A stretch of DNA of 64,000 nucleotides from Pseudoneobacillus rhizosphaerae. GTDB taxonomy: Bacteria > Bacillota > Bacilli > Bacillales > Cytobacillaceae. Every line of letters begins with the position of its first letter. Position 1 is the first letter of the stretch. The notes under the pieces were generated by a model, which was not told the DNA's origin, did not search any database, and saw nothing but the letters and a program-made list of their open reading frames with translations. The DNA lies in contig NZ_CAKJTG010000010.1 of the NCBI RefSeq assembly GCF_917563885.1, positions 62,001 to 126,000 on the forward strand. Reading direction: 5' to 3'. This document shows positions 16,851-25,516 of the stretch, piece by piece. Position numbers and translations under genes: made by a program.

Positions 16851-18491
16851 TTATTTTCTTTTTGCAGCTGTACCCCAGTACCAATCTTCAAGATTGAACA
16901 TTGGAGAAGATAATGTTGTTTTAATTCCTTTTAGGTCTTTATCATGACCCATATTTTTCATTGGGTGAACTGTCCAAATTACAGTAGCATTTTCAGCCAT
17001 GTATTTGTGCATTTCTTGGTATATTTTAATACGCTTGTTACGGTCTTCTTCTTGTAGATAGGTATCTAACCACTTATCGATTTTTGGATCATCGATACGG
17101 TTACGGTTGTTACCTGGAGAAGTTGCAGTTGGGATATTTTCAGAATGGAAGAAACCTTTGTGTTCAACGTTTCCGTCATATCCGCCCCATCCTAATGCGA
17201 ATGTGTCTAACTCACCTTTTGCATATCTGTCAAGGAAGATTGACCATTCTAATCCACGTACAGAAACCTTAACGCCTAACTTACCCCAGTCTTGTTGAGC
17301 AAGTAGTCCGATTTTTTCACGGCTCTTGTTACCGTTGTTGAAGTAGAATTCAAAATCCATCTTTTTGCCGTCTTTAGCGCGGATACCATCGCTACCTTTT
17401 TTCCAGCCAGCAGCATCTAATAATGCAGCAGCTTTCTTTTGGTCAAACGCTAAAGGCTTAACAGCTGGATTGTTTTGTGGAATTTTCGGATGGAAAGGTC
17501 CACTTGCAATGTAAGCTTTACCTAACATGATTTTATCAACGATCGATTGACGGTTTAATCCGTGTGTTAACGCTTGACGAACTCTTACATCATTAAATGG
17601 TGCAACTTTAGAGTTGAAGCCGATAAAGTCAAATTGACCGTAATCCCACTTCGTGATTTTCAAGTCTTTATCTTTAGCAACCTGTGCAATTGTAGCTGGA
17701 GTTAATGCTTCTACCCAGTCAACGTCACCTTTAATTAAGTTGATTGCTTCTACGTTAGCATCTGGAAGGATACGTGTGATAACTTCATCCATGTATGGAC
17801 GGCCATTCCAGTAGCTCTTGTTAGCTTTAACAACGATACGCTCATCTGTTTTCCACTCTTTGAAAACGAATGGACCTGTACCAACTGGGTTACGGTGAAC
17901 CGTATTGTTTTTGTTAAAGTCATCAACACCCTTAGGGAACTTATGTTTAGGGATGATTGCTGCTGGGAATACGTTAGATACAATTAGAGCATCTTTTTCT
18001 TTTAATTGAATCTTAACTTGGTGCGTACCTGTTTTAGTTACGCTTTTGATTGTTCCGAAGTCACCAATATAGCTGTTGATTGACTTAGGATTCATGTACA
18101 TTTGGTAAGAGAATACTACGTCATCAGCAGTAAATGGCTTGCCATCATGCCATTTAACCCCTTTACGAAGGTCAAATGTGTAAGTCATTGACGCTTTATC
18201 GTATGTCCACTTTGTAGCTAATTGTGGAATTGGATTACCTTTTTGGTCAAGGTTTAACATTCCTTCGAAGATCATACCTTGGATACGACTTGAAGCAGAG
18301 TCAGAAGTTGTGTAAGGGATTAATCTTACAGCATCTGAGAAAGATGTTAAAATAACTTTACCGCCGACTTTTTTAGGGTCGTAACCAGGACGTGCTGCAT
18401 CTGCACTATCAGTAGCTAGGAAAGAGAAGCCGCCAAGTGCAACTGCTGATGCTAATGTTGTTGTTAATAATTTCTTTTTGAAGTTTTGCAT
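16851..18491 (-). CDS. Peptide-binding protein of ABC importer, no lipobox
   Basis: 546 residues of the extracellular solute-binding family 5 (SBP_bac_5): YTTSDSASSRIQGMIFEGML, TYTFDLRKGVKWHDGKPFTA, NPVGTGPFVFKEW. ATG 18491 (MQNFKKK) is chosen over a TTG within the site. Residues 1-36 are a Sec signal peptide ending SADA-ARPGYD. There is no Cys at or near the cleavage site, so it lacks the lipobox that tethers nearly all Gram-positive binding proteins. It may be held by the wall, the permease, or the SLH protein encoded 20 bp upstream. A terminator-like hairpin follows. Confidence 0.92.
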   Translation of the reverse strand: MQNFKKKLLTTTLASAVALGGFSFLATDSADAARPGYDPKKVGGKVILTSFSDAVRLIPYTTSDSASSRIQGMIFEGMLNLDQKGNPIPQLATKWTYDKASMTYTFDLRKGVKWHDGKPFTADDVVFSYQMYMNPKSINSYIGDFGTIKSVTKTGTHQVKIQLKEKDALIVSNVFPAAIIPKHKFPKGVDDFNKNNTVHRNPVGTGPFVFKEWKTDERIVVKANKSYWNGRPYMDEVITRILPDANVEAINLIKGDVDWVEALTPATIAQVAKDKDLKITKWDYGQFDFIGFNSKVAPFNDVRVRQALTHGLNRQSIVDKIMLGKAYIASGPFHPKIPQNNPAVKPLAFDQKKAAALLDAAGWKKGSDGIRAKDGKKMDFEFYFNNGNKSREKIGLLAQQDWGKLGVKVSVRGLEWSIFLDRYAKGELDTFALGWGGYDGNVEHKGFFHSENIPTATSPGNNRNRIDDPKIDKWLDTYLQEEDRNKRIKIYQEMHKYMAENATVIWTVHPMKNMGHDKDLKGIKTTLSSPMFNLEDWYWGTAAKRK

Positions 18492-18528
18492 CGTTAATAT
18501 TTCCCCCAATCGTATTTTTTCGAAAAAA

Positions 18529-19785
18529 TTACTTCGCAGCTGGAGCTGTAGCAGTAAATTCTAAAGATAATCCTAAACCGTCAGCACCCGCAACTAGAGT
18601 TCCTTTTAACACTTTTCCAGAAGCTTGTAATGCTGTAAGTTCAGCAAGTGTTTTAGTTGTTTTTGTTTCGCCTTTTTCACCTTCAAGAAGCGTATAAGTT
18701 GCTTCTTCGCTCATTGTGAAGGTTTGTGCTTTAAGTGCTACATCAGCAAAATCATAAGTTACTTTACCATTTGAAACTGTGAATACTCTGTTAGCAACCT
18801 TTGAAACATAAGCTTCTAACATAGTGATTTCGTCAGTTGCAGTATTAGAATAAAGTGTTCCTCCGAAGCTCACACCAGCTTTAGATGCATAGTTACTGAA
18901 CTCAGTGTAAGTAAATGGTACAGCTGCATTATTAGGTAATGCTACAACAACTGCATTTAACTTGAAGTTCTTAGCAGCGCCATTGAACGTTAAGTTACCG
19001 CCAGCGTATCCTAAGTTACCATCAAATACTTCTAATCCATTTCCAGTTAAGTAAGCAACTTCACCTTTTTTGTTTAGGATAAAGTTAACATCAGTTCCTT
19101 TTGCAAGGTTACCTTGTGATGCAGCTTGCTCATCCATGAATAATGAAGCTTTAGAATTGATTTTGTAAGAAGCTGAACCAGAGTCAGTTTTTACAATCAA
19201 TACATTTCCAGTAACACGGTCTACAATACCAGAAGCTTTAGTATAGCTATCGCTAACAGTCATAAAATTGTCAACTGCAACTGCAGCATCTTCTCTAGTT
19301 ACAACAGCGTCTAAATCAGTATCAATGCTAAGAACACCTTTGCGCTCTAAGAAATATAAGTGATCGATTGGACGATTTGACCAAGATTTTTTGAATCCAA
19401 GTCCGTATGCTAATCCTCTTGCTAAGTCAGAGTATGTAATAGCATTTTTCGGTTTGAATTGACCTTTGCTATTAACTGTAAGGATTCCAGCGCCTACAGC
19501 TTTAGTAACAGCTGCATTGTTTTTCACATCACTGATTTTTACAGTTTTTGGAGCGCTTAAAGTCATGATTCTGCTTGAAATTTCAGCAAACTCTTGACGA
19601 GTTAAGCCTTTGTCTGGATTAAAGTTAGCGCCGTTGTTTACAACAACACCTAATGATACTAATTTAGTAATTGAAGCTTCGTTCGAACTTACATCATCAA
19701 AACTTACCGCCAATGCAGAAATACTGCTAAATGTAAGTGTAGTTGCAAGTGCGCCTGTAACGATAAATTTCCGCCAATTCAACAT
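18529..19785 (-). CDS. Secreted SLH-domain protein heading the peptide-importer operon
   Basis: 418 residues. Signal peptide 1-27 (MLNWRKFIVTGALATTLTFS...ALA), then two to three S-layer-homology repeats in the first about 170 residues (FDDVSSNEASITKLVSLGVV, NFNPDKGLTRQEFAEISSRI, QFKPKNAITYSDLARGLAYG). The remainder is Gly/Ala/Thr-rich, without Cys, and matches nothing I recognise. SLH repeats bind pyruvylated wall polymer. ATG 19785 follows AAGGGGG. It lies 37 bp upstream of the binding protein and shares its strand, so co-transcription is likely; I infer a wall-side partner or anchor for peptide capture. Confidence 0.88.
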   Translation of the reverse strand: MLNWRKFIVTGALATTLTFSSISALAVSFDDVSSNEASITKLVSLGVVVNNGANFNPDKGLTRQEFAEISSRIMTLSAPKTVKISDVKNNAAVTKAVGAGILTVNSKGQFKPKNAITYSDLARGLAYGLGFKKSWSNRPIDHLYFLERKGVLSIDTDLDAVVTREDAAVAVDNFMTVSDSYTKASGIVDRVTGNVLIVKTDSGSASYKINSKASLFMDEQAASQGNLAKGTDVNFILNKKGEVAYLTGNGLEVFDGNLGYAGGNLTFNGAAKNFKLNAVVVALPNNAAVPFTYTEFSNYASKAGVSFGGTLYSNTATDEITMLEAYVSKVANRVFTVSNGKVTYDFADVALKAQTFTMSEEATYTLLEGEKGETKTTKTLAELTALQASGKVLKGTLVAGADGLGLSLEFTATAPAAK

Positions 19786-20416
19786 GATTTTCCCCCTTAG
19801 AAATTTTTGAAAGTAAGCTTGGATCAGTTTGAAAAGCTCCCTCCCTTTTCCTGTTAATAAAAGTTGTTAGAAAATTAAGATATGTCTAAACATATTTATA
19901 GCATAAAAGTCTTAGGAAAAAATCCTCAAAAAGTCAACATAAAAATAACAAATTGTTCAACCTGTCGCTTTCTGTAATATTCGAGTTACGAAGTAATTTT
20001 ATGCGAAAATCACCTTTTTTCAGCCTTTTCAGCTAAAATTATCTAACAATTAGGACAATTTCATTTCTTGTCTATAGGTGATACTCACAAAATATTTAAA
20101 TAATTCTAACAAAATTCTAACGTTTTATAAAATATTGACATATTTTTTAGTATTTTCACGTAAATAAAACTATCTTTTTGACAGGATTAAAAATTAAAAT
20201 ACGAGGATATATTCAGAAAATTTCCACACAACAGGCAAGTATTTCCACTTTAGTTTCAATAGTGGTTAAGAATTTCTCAAGAAACTATTTGAGACTTTTT
20301 AGTAAAAAGCTTTTTTACAATAGAAGATAGGTAAAAGTTCGGAAGAAACCTGTCCTTTATAAATGCAAAAAAAGAGCCTATCCTTAAATTAAGGGTAAGC
20401 TCTCTTTCTTTTGCTA
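19786..20416. other. AT-rich spacer upstream of the SLH-importer operon
   Basis: About 630 bp with no credible reading frame on either strand. It contains the hpf terminator at its right end and a small inverted repeat (TCTCAA/TTGAGA, about 20275-20294). TTGACT on the minus strand near 19930 is a -35 candidate for the operon but no well-spaced -10 was found. Confidence 0.6.
20366..20409 (-). terminator. Terminator of hpf
   Basis: On the minus strand AAGAGAGCTTACCCTTA pairs (with small bulges) with TAAGGATAGGCTCTTTTTTT. Confidence 0.85.
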
Positions 20417-20965
20417 TTAATGAGTTTCAATTAGACCATATCGACCATCTTTACGCTTATAAACGACATTAGTACGATTTGTATCAGAATTTGTGTAAAC
20501 ATAGAAATTATGACCAAGCATGTTCATTTGAAGAATAGCTTCTTCACTGTCCATCGGTTTCAAATCGAAACGCTTTGTACGCACTAGCTCTAAATCATCT
20601 TCATCCACGTGTATTTCTGGACTCTCAGTTGAAACTGCAAAGAATGATCCAACATCGCCTTTTTCACGGAATTTACGATTGACCTTAGTTTTGTGTTTAC
20701 GAATTTGACGTTCTAATTTATCTGAAATTAAGTCAATACCCGCATACATATCATCGTTTGATTCTTCTGCTCGCAATACAAGATGTGGAAGGGGAATCGT
20801 AACTTCTACCTTAGCCTTTTTATCTTGATAAACTTTTAAGTTAACGTGTACGTTTGCCTCCGGTGTTTCGGTAAAATAGCGCTCCAATTTTGAGATTTTT
20901 TTCTCTACGTACTCTCGAATTGCTGGAGTTACCTCAATGTTTTCACCACGAATGACATAATTCAT
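20417..20965 (-). CDS. hpf: Long ribosome hibernation promoting factor
   Basis: 182 residues, the long HPF type (B. subtilis YvyD). The N-terminal S30AE domain (1-about 100: MNYVIRGENIEVTPAIREYV) binds the 30S decoding region; the C-terminal dimerisation domain (about 125-182: RFDLKPMDSEEAILQMNMLG, YKRKDGRYGLIE) joins two ribosomes into 100S dimers. ATG 20965 follows AAGGAGGAG. A sigma-B-type promoter lies 50-75 bp upstream, matching the stress control of yvyD in B. subtilis. Its neighbour comFC is oriented the same way; the flagellar genes usually between them are absent. Confidence 0.96.
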   Translation of the reverse strand: MNYVIRGENIEVTPAIREYVEKKISKLERYFTETPEANVHVNLKVYQDKKAKVEVTIPLPHLVLRAEESNDDMYAGIDLISDKLERQIRKHKTKVNRKFREKGDVGSFFAVSTESPEIHVDEDDLELVRTKRFDLKPMDSEEAILQMNMLGHNFYVYTNSDTNRTNVVYKRKDGRYGLIETH

Positions 20966-21013
20966 AAGTGAGCTCCTCCTTTTAAAAAAAGACTATGATA
21001 TTACATTTCTATT

Positions 21014-21039
21014 TTACCCTATGAAAATCCTGCTAAAAC
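21014..21039 (-). promoter_or_regulatory. Sigma-B-type promoter of hpf
   Basis: On the minus strand GTTTTA (21039-21034), 14-nt spacer, GGGTAA (21019-21014); the sigma-B consensus is GTTTAA-N12-14-GGGTAT. The predicted leader is about 40 nt. Confidence 0.7.
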
Positions 21040-21198
21040 AGAAGAAAATTTAATTGTCATGATATTGACGATTTATTTAGAATAATTGTGACAAACATCG
21101 CTTGAAACTTGACAAGCATTAAATTAAGGAAATAACTGCACGTTTTAAGTAAAGGTTTATAGATTCTATTTGCTCATCATGTAAAACATACCTTATTG

Positions 21199-21915
21199 TT
21201 ATCCTCTAGCAATAGTAATAGAGATTATTTCATTTGCTCCAATACCTTTCAGTACCCTTGCAGCATGCCTTAACGTAGAGCCTGTTGTGTAAATATCATC
21301 GATTATCATTACTTTTCCAGTCACTTGGGCTGTCGTATGAAAAACTTGAGGAAGATGGATTCGATCTGTTCTAGATTTTTTCGATTGCTTTTCACTATGA
21401 ATTCTCGTTAATATGTTCGTTGATTGAAACCCAGCTTCTAATATAAGTGCTTCAGCTTGATTAAAGCCTCTCTCATATATTCGTTCCTCACTCAAAGGAA
21501 TCGGGATGATATAGTTAGGCTTCATTTCTTTTATTTTTTTTTCAATCTCACTAGCAAATATTTTCGCTAGGACATAATCACCCCTATATTTATATTTAGC
21601 GATTAACTCCTTTAGAAATTGATTGTAAGAATAAAGGGAGTAATTTTGTGTTAATATGCCTTTATAGTTTGGTTCCTCTTCCCAGCGATAGCAATCGAAG
21701 CAAAGTTCTCCTTTTTGATAGTATGCATCCAATTTTAAAAATGAACGCATACAAATTTGACACTTTACCCCTTCGATTCTTTCCAGTTTTGTTAGACATT
21801 CATAACAAACAACCTCCTTCTGCTCAGGTACAAACAAATCCACCCAACTCAATGTTGACTCAATCCTATCATGACAAATTAAACAATAATTACAATCAAA
21901 CCACCCCCTAAACAT
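21199..21915 (-). CDS. comFC: Competence protein ComFC, phosphoribosyltransferase-like
   Basis: 238 residues. The N-terminal four pairs of Cys (CLICHDRI, CYECLTKLE, CQICMRSF, CFDCYRWE) resemble two zinc ribbons; the C-terminal half has the PRPP-binding loop VMIIDDIYTTGSTLRHAA. ComFC works with the ComFA ATPase in uptake of transforming single-stranded DNA. Its ATG 21915 lies inside the end of comFA (8-nt overlap), implying coupled translation. comFB, normally between them in B. subtilis, is missing. Confidence 0.95.
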   Translation of the reverse strand: MFRGWFDCNYCLICHDRIESTLSWVDLFVPEQKEVVCYECLTKLERIEGVKCQICMRSFLKLDAYYQKGELCFDCYRWEEEPNYKGILTQNYSLYSYNQFLKELIAKYKYRGDYVLAKIFASEIEKKIKEMKPNYIIPIPLSEERIYERGFNQAEALILEAGFQSTNILTRIHSEKQSKKSRTDRIHLPQVFHTTAQVTGKVMIIDDIYTTGSTLRHAARVLKGIGANEIISITIARG

Positions 21916-23308
21916 AGTCTATCAATCCTTTTCTGTATGCTTCCTTATTCATATGGTCAATTTGTTTATAGGCTTTAATCATTGCCTGGCTTTTCCCATA
22001 GTGAAAAAAGGTGATATTTCCACTTGGATATTTAGAACTGCGGCCAACACGGCCCGAAATTTGAACGAGTGCGCTTTCTGTAAAAATTTCTTCTTCTGCT
22101 CCAACAACGGCTACATCAATATTTGGAAATGTGACTCCTCGTTCGAGAATTGTCGTTGTAAGTAGGATTAGTGTTTCGTGATTACGCATTGCTTGTACCT
22201 TTTCCTTACGCAAAGGGTCTTCAGCATGAACGGTTTCAATCTTGGGATCAATGGTACGAAATAAAGAAATCGTTTTCTCCATGAGGCGAATATTGGGGAA
22301 GAAGATCAATGCTTGCTTTTGGTTTTGTATGCGACTGCGAGCCCACTGAAGTACATTTTCAGGAAGACGTTTTTTTTCCAATTTACTTTTCCAGTTTCCG
22401 CACCAAACAAACTTTGGTAAAGATAAAGGATGTCGATGGAATCTTGCAGGAATAGTAACATAACTTCGTTTACCCGAGCGACATTGACGTTGCCATTTTT
22501 CATTTGGGGTTGCCGTTAAAAAAATAAGCGAAGATTGTTTTTTCCTTGCTTGTTGAACAGCAAATTGGAGTGATTCATCCGCAGTGTACGGGAAGGCATC
22601 TACTTCATCTACAATCATCATGTCAAATGCTTGATAAAATCTTAATAGCTGATGGGTAGTTGCTATTGTGAGCGCCGCAAATTGATGGCGATCGTCACTA
22701 CCTCCATATAAAGAAGCAACAGATATATCCGGGAATACTTTTCGAAGCCTTGGGGTTAACTCAAGAACGACATCAGTTCTAGGCGTCGCTAGACACACTC
22801 GTTTCCCTTTTGACAAGGCCGTACCGATGCCAGCAAATAATACTTCTGTTTTTCCAGCCCCACAAACGGCCCACACTAGCAAATCCTGATGAAGATTTAC
22901 GGCTTCGACTAATTGATCGGAGGCGTGTTGTTGACCCTCTGATAGCGTCCCTTGCCATTCAAGTGGTTGGGACGTCGCTGGTAAATCCTTAGGTGGTCCA
23001 CACCAACATACTAATGAACTACAAGAACTTACTCGTCCCATCATGATACATTTACGACAATAATGGCATTTTTGTCCACATCTTACACATGGAAATTCTC
23101 CAAAAAAATGAGATTCAGAATTTCCACACCGATTACACTTATATTTAGAGTTTTGAAGCACTAAGCCTTCTCGATACTGAACATAGCCATTTTCAAAATG
23201 CTGCTGAACTTCTTCATGTGAAAAGGGGATGTCACCTACTAAAAGCTGTCTTCCTGATAAAAAGGTTTGAAGCTGAGGGTTACTTTGAAAATTTGTATTT
23301 TGAACCAT
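21908..23308 (-). CDS. comFA: Competence DNA-translocation helicase ComFA
   Basis: 466 residues from ATG 23308 (GAGG eight bases upstream; an in-frame GTG at 23317 lies in that site). Zinc-binding cysteines occupy residues about 58-105 (CNRCGNSE, CVRCGQKCHYCRKC, CWCG). Superfamily 2 helicase motifs follow: Walker A AVCGAGKTEV, DEVD box MIVDEVDAF, motif III TATP and motif VI QISGRVGRS. ComFA is the cytoplasmic ATPase driving DNA import with ComEC. Genetic competence is thus potentially present, though other com genes are outside the window. Confidence 0.96.
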   Translation of the reverse strand: MVQNTNFQSNPQLQTFLSGRQLLVGDIPFSHEEVQQHFENGYVQYREGLVLQNSKYKCNRCGNSESHFFGEFPCVRCGQKCHYCRKCIMMGRVSSCSSLVCWCGPPKDLPATSQPLEWQGTLSEGQQHASDQLVEAVNLHQDLLVWAVCGAGKTEVLFAGIGTALSKGKRVCLATPRTDVVLELTPRLRKVFPDISVASLYGGSDDRHQFAALTIATTHQLLRFYQAFDMMIVDEVDAFPYTADESLQFAVQQARKKQSSLIFLTATPNEKWQRQCRSGKRSYVTIPARFHRHPLSLPKFVWCGNWKSKLEKKRLPENVLQWARSRIQNQKQALIFFPNIRLMEKTISLFRTIDPKIETVHAEDPLRKEKVQAMRNHETLILLTTTILERGVTFPNIDVAVVGAEEEIFTESALVQISGRVGRSSKYPSGNITFFHYGKSQAMIKAYKQIDHMNKEAYRKGLIDYV

Positions 23309-23324
23309 TAAATTCACCTCATTT

Positions 23325-23364
23325 TAAAATATAAAACGCCACTCCAAAAAAACTTGGAATGGCG
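23325..23364 (-). terminator. Terminator of degV
   Basis: On the minus strand CGCCATTCCAAG pairs with TTGGAGTGGCG, followed by TTTTATATTTT. It lies only 16 bp before the comFA start, so comFA must rely on readthrough or on a promoter overlapping it. Confidence 0.8.
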
Positions 23365-23403
23365 TGTTTCTTGTTGAATGTTCTGTTCTTTCCGTTAGAA
23401 TTA

Positions 23404-24243
23404 TTATTTTTTTACCCACCCAAGTCCCATTGAGCCTTCTCCTAAATGTGACCCTATCACGGGACCGAAGTAGCTAATCGTAAACTCAACATTTAAAAAT
23501 ACAGCTTCAAGCTCCTGCTTCCATTCAAGTGCCTCTGCTTCACGATTAGCATGAATAATGACCGCATGAAAAGGTTCACCACTTTTAACAGCTTCACCTA
23601 ACAGATTTGCAACCCGCTTCATCGCTTTTTTACGGGTACGAATTTTTTCAAATGGTACAATTTTTTTATCTACAAAATGTAATAATGGCTTTACTTGTAA
23701 TAAGCTACCAATAAATGCTTGAGCACTGGACAATCTCCCACCACGCTGCAAATGCGATAGGTCGTCGACCATGAAATAAGCATCATTTGTTTTTCTCATT
23801 TCCTCAAGACGTTCCATAATTTCAGTAGCTGATTTATTTTGCAAAGCCCATTCAGCCGCTTCTAATACATAGAACCCCTGCACCATACAGCTAATTTCTG
23901 AATCAAATGGATACACCTTTATTTCATCAACCATGCTTGCTGCTGCAACCGCCCCTTGGTACGTCCCACTTATTCCACTAGATAAATGTATACTAATAAT
24001 CGCATCATATTCAGCAGCTAACTTCTTATATAGCTCAACGAACTCTCCCACTGGCGGCTGTGATGTAGTTGGAAGGTCTCGTGTCTTGACTTCTTCAAAA
24101 AACTCAGTTGCACTGATTTCAATTTCCTCTCGATATGCCTCAGCACCAAAGATAACACTTAATGGAATCATATGTATGTTAAGTTTTTCTCGGATTTCCT
24201 TCGGTATGTATGCTGTACTATCCGTGACAACTGCCGTTTTCAT
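23404..24243 (-). CDS. degV: DegV family fatty-acid-binding protein
   Basis: 279 residues from ATG 24243 (MKTAVVTDSTAYIP), the family N-terminus, behind AAGGATGG; an upstream in-frame ATG would add 30 unrelated residues. DegV/FakB-type proteins bind a fatty acid; landmarks are TSQPPVGEF, IHLSSGISGTYQGA and GHVIGSHLGEGS-like end (PVIGSHLGEGSMG). Its place between degU and comFA matches B. subtilis yviA. Without a FakA kinase in the window its function as FakB remains inferred. Confidence 0.93.
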   Translation of the reverse strand: MKTAVVTDSTAYIPKEIREKLNIHMIPLSVIFGAEAYREEIEISATEFFEEVKTRDLPTTSQPPVGEFVELYKKLAAEYDAIISIHLSSGISGTYQGAVAAASMVDEIKVYPFDSEISCMVQGFYVLEAAEWALQNKSATEIMERLEEMRKTNDAYFMVDDLSHLQRGGRLSSAQAFIGSLLQVKPLLHFVDKKIVPFEKIRTRKKAMKRVANLLGEAVKSGEPFHAVIIHANREAEALEWKQELEAVFLNVEFTISYFGPVIGSHLGEGSMGLGWVKK

Positions 24244-24390
24244 AAAAAAATTACCATCCTTCTTTATTAACACTAATTTTAAAAATCGTTCTTCATTAAT
24301 ATTTATTTTAAATGATAAAACTAAAAATTGCACTTATTAAACATGACAAATGTCATAGTCCAAATGTATTTTTTTGGTAAAACAGCAAAT

Positions 24391-24425
24391 AGAGGCCAAA
24401 TCCATTGTGGATTCAGACCTCTCCT
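24391..24425 (-). terminator. Terminator overlapping the end of the 53-aa gene
   Basis: On the minus strand GAGGTCTGAATCC pairs (one bulge) with GGATTTGGCCTC. The stop codon of the small gene lies within the left arm; the following T-rich tract is moderate. Confidence 0.55.
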
Positions 24426-24574
24426 TGTCCAATTATATCTTTTGCTAAGATTGGCATAAGTTTCTGTTTAATTTCATTGACTAATGTTTCAACCGATAGC
24501 TCATTACTAGTTATGCCTCTTAGATAGGCGTCTTTCATTATTGAAAAGAACAGCTCTCTTTCCTCAATTGACAT
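24413..24574 (-). CDS. Small protein of unknown function (53 aa), paralog of the one at 55.8 kb
   Basis: Starts at ATG 24574 eight bases after GGAAGGAA; 53 residues, acidic N-terminus and helical appearance (MSIEERELFFSIMKDAYLRG...). It is too short for most gene callers. A 51-residue relative is at 55811-55966: both share the pattern E--LF-SI-KDAY--G--S followed by V--L--EI--KL. Conservation of this pattern in two places, a good ribosome binding site, and a hairpin at the stop support a real gene. I do not recognise the family. It sits between degU and degV on their strand. Confidence 0.75.
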   Translation of the reverse strand: MSIEERELFFSIMKDAYLRGITSNELSVETLVNEIKQKLMPILAKDIIGQGEV

Positions 24575-24751
24575 AAGGCAAATTCCTTCCATTTCATGAA
24601 CCGTTATTGTGTAAATATTTTATAAAATTCCTCCTAGGTAATAGACATTGTCCTAAAATTCTCAATCACTAAATTACCATATTTTTATCATCGTATTCGA
24701 TAAGGCAAATTGTTGTGATACCGCTAATTAATCATTTTTTATCTACTCTAG

Positions 24752-24796
24752 AAAAAAAGTCCAGTTCCCTTAATTCAGGAAACTGGACTTTTTTAC
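24752..24796 (-). terminator. Terminator of degU
   Basis: AAAGTCCAGTTTCC pairs with GGGAACTGGACTTT on the minus strand, followed by TTTT. Confidence 0.88.
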
Positions 24797-24802
24797 TTAA
24801 TC

Positions 24803-25489
24803 CTAATTTACGAAGACCCAACCATTCTTAATCGCTTCGACAACGGCTTGTGTTCTGTCATTCACATTCATTTTTTGAAGAATATTACTTACGTGATTTT
24901 TAACTGTTTTTTCACTAATAAATAATGCTTCACCGATACCTCGGTTACTTTTTCCATCAGCTAGCATTTGTAAGACTTCACATTCGCGACGAGTTAACAG
25001 ATGAAGTGGACGGCGAACCTCAGCTTGTTGGAACTGTCCACCCTCCTGGTTATTATCATTGATTGCTAAACGACGGTATTCCTTTACCAAATTATGAGTA
25101 ACCTTCGGATGTAAATAAGAGCCACCATCCGCAACAACTTTTACTGCATCAATGAGGGCATCAGCATCCATCTCTTTCAATAAGTAGCCTGTCGCGCCAG
25201 TTTTTAAGGCATGTGATACATAATTTTCGTCATCATGAATCGATAAAATAAGCACCTTCGAATCAGGGTAATGATTGATTAGTTCACGGGTTGCCTCAAC
25301 ACCATTTATTTTAGGCATATTAATATCCATAATGATTACATCCGGACGATACGTTTCGACTAGAGAAAGTGCCTCACTACCGTCATCCCCTTCAGCCACT
25401 ACTTCAAAATTTGGCTCAAAATCCAAAATTCGTTTAACCCCTTCACGAAATAACTGATGATCATCGATAATTGCAATCTTTGTTGGCAT
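24803..25489 (-). CDS. degU: Two-component response regulator DegU
   Basis: 228 residues: receiver with acidic pocket D9/D10, phospho-acceptor D55 (VIIMDINMP) and the conserved Lys ([12 protein letters not shown]), and a LuxR/NarL-type HTH at about 160-225 ([33 protein letters not shown]). DegU controls exoenzymes, competence and multicellular behaviour in Bacillus, so it may govern the secreted enzymes of this window. ATG 25489 follows AGGGAGG. degS lies 27 bp upstream, same operon. Confidence 0.97.
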   Translation of the reverse strand: MPTKIAIIDDHQLFREGVKRILDFEPNFEVVAEGDDGSEALSLVETYRPDVIIMDINMPKINGVEATRELINHYPDSKVLILSIHDDENYVSHALKTGATGYLLKEMDADALIDAVKVVADGGSYLHPKVTHNLVKEYRRLAINDNNQEGGQFQQAEVRRPLHLLTRRECEVLQMLADGKSNRGIGEALFISEKTVKNHVSNILQKMNVNDRTQAVVEAIKNGWVFVN

Positions 25490-25516
25490 TCTAAACTTCC
25501 TCCCTTTGCGCTTTCT

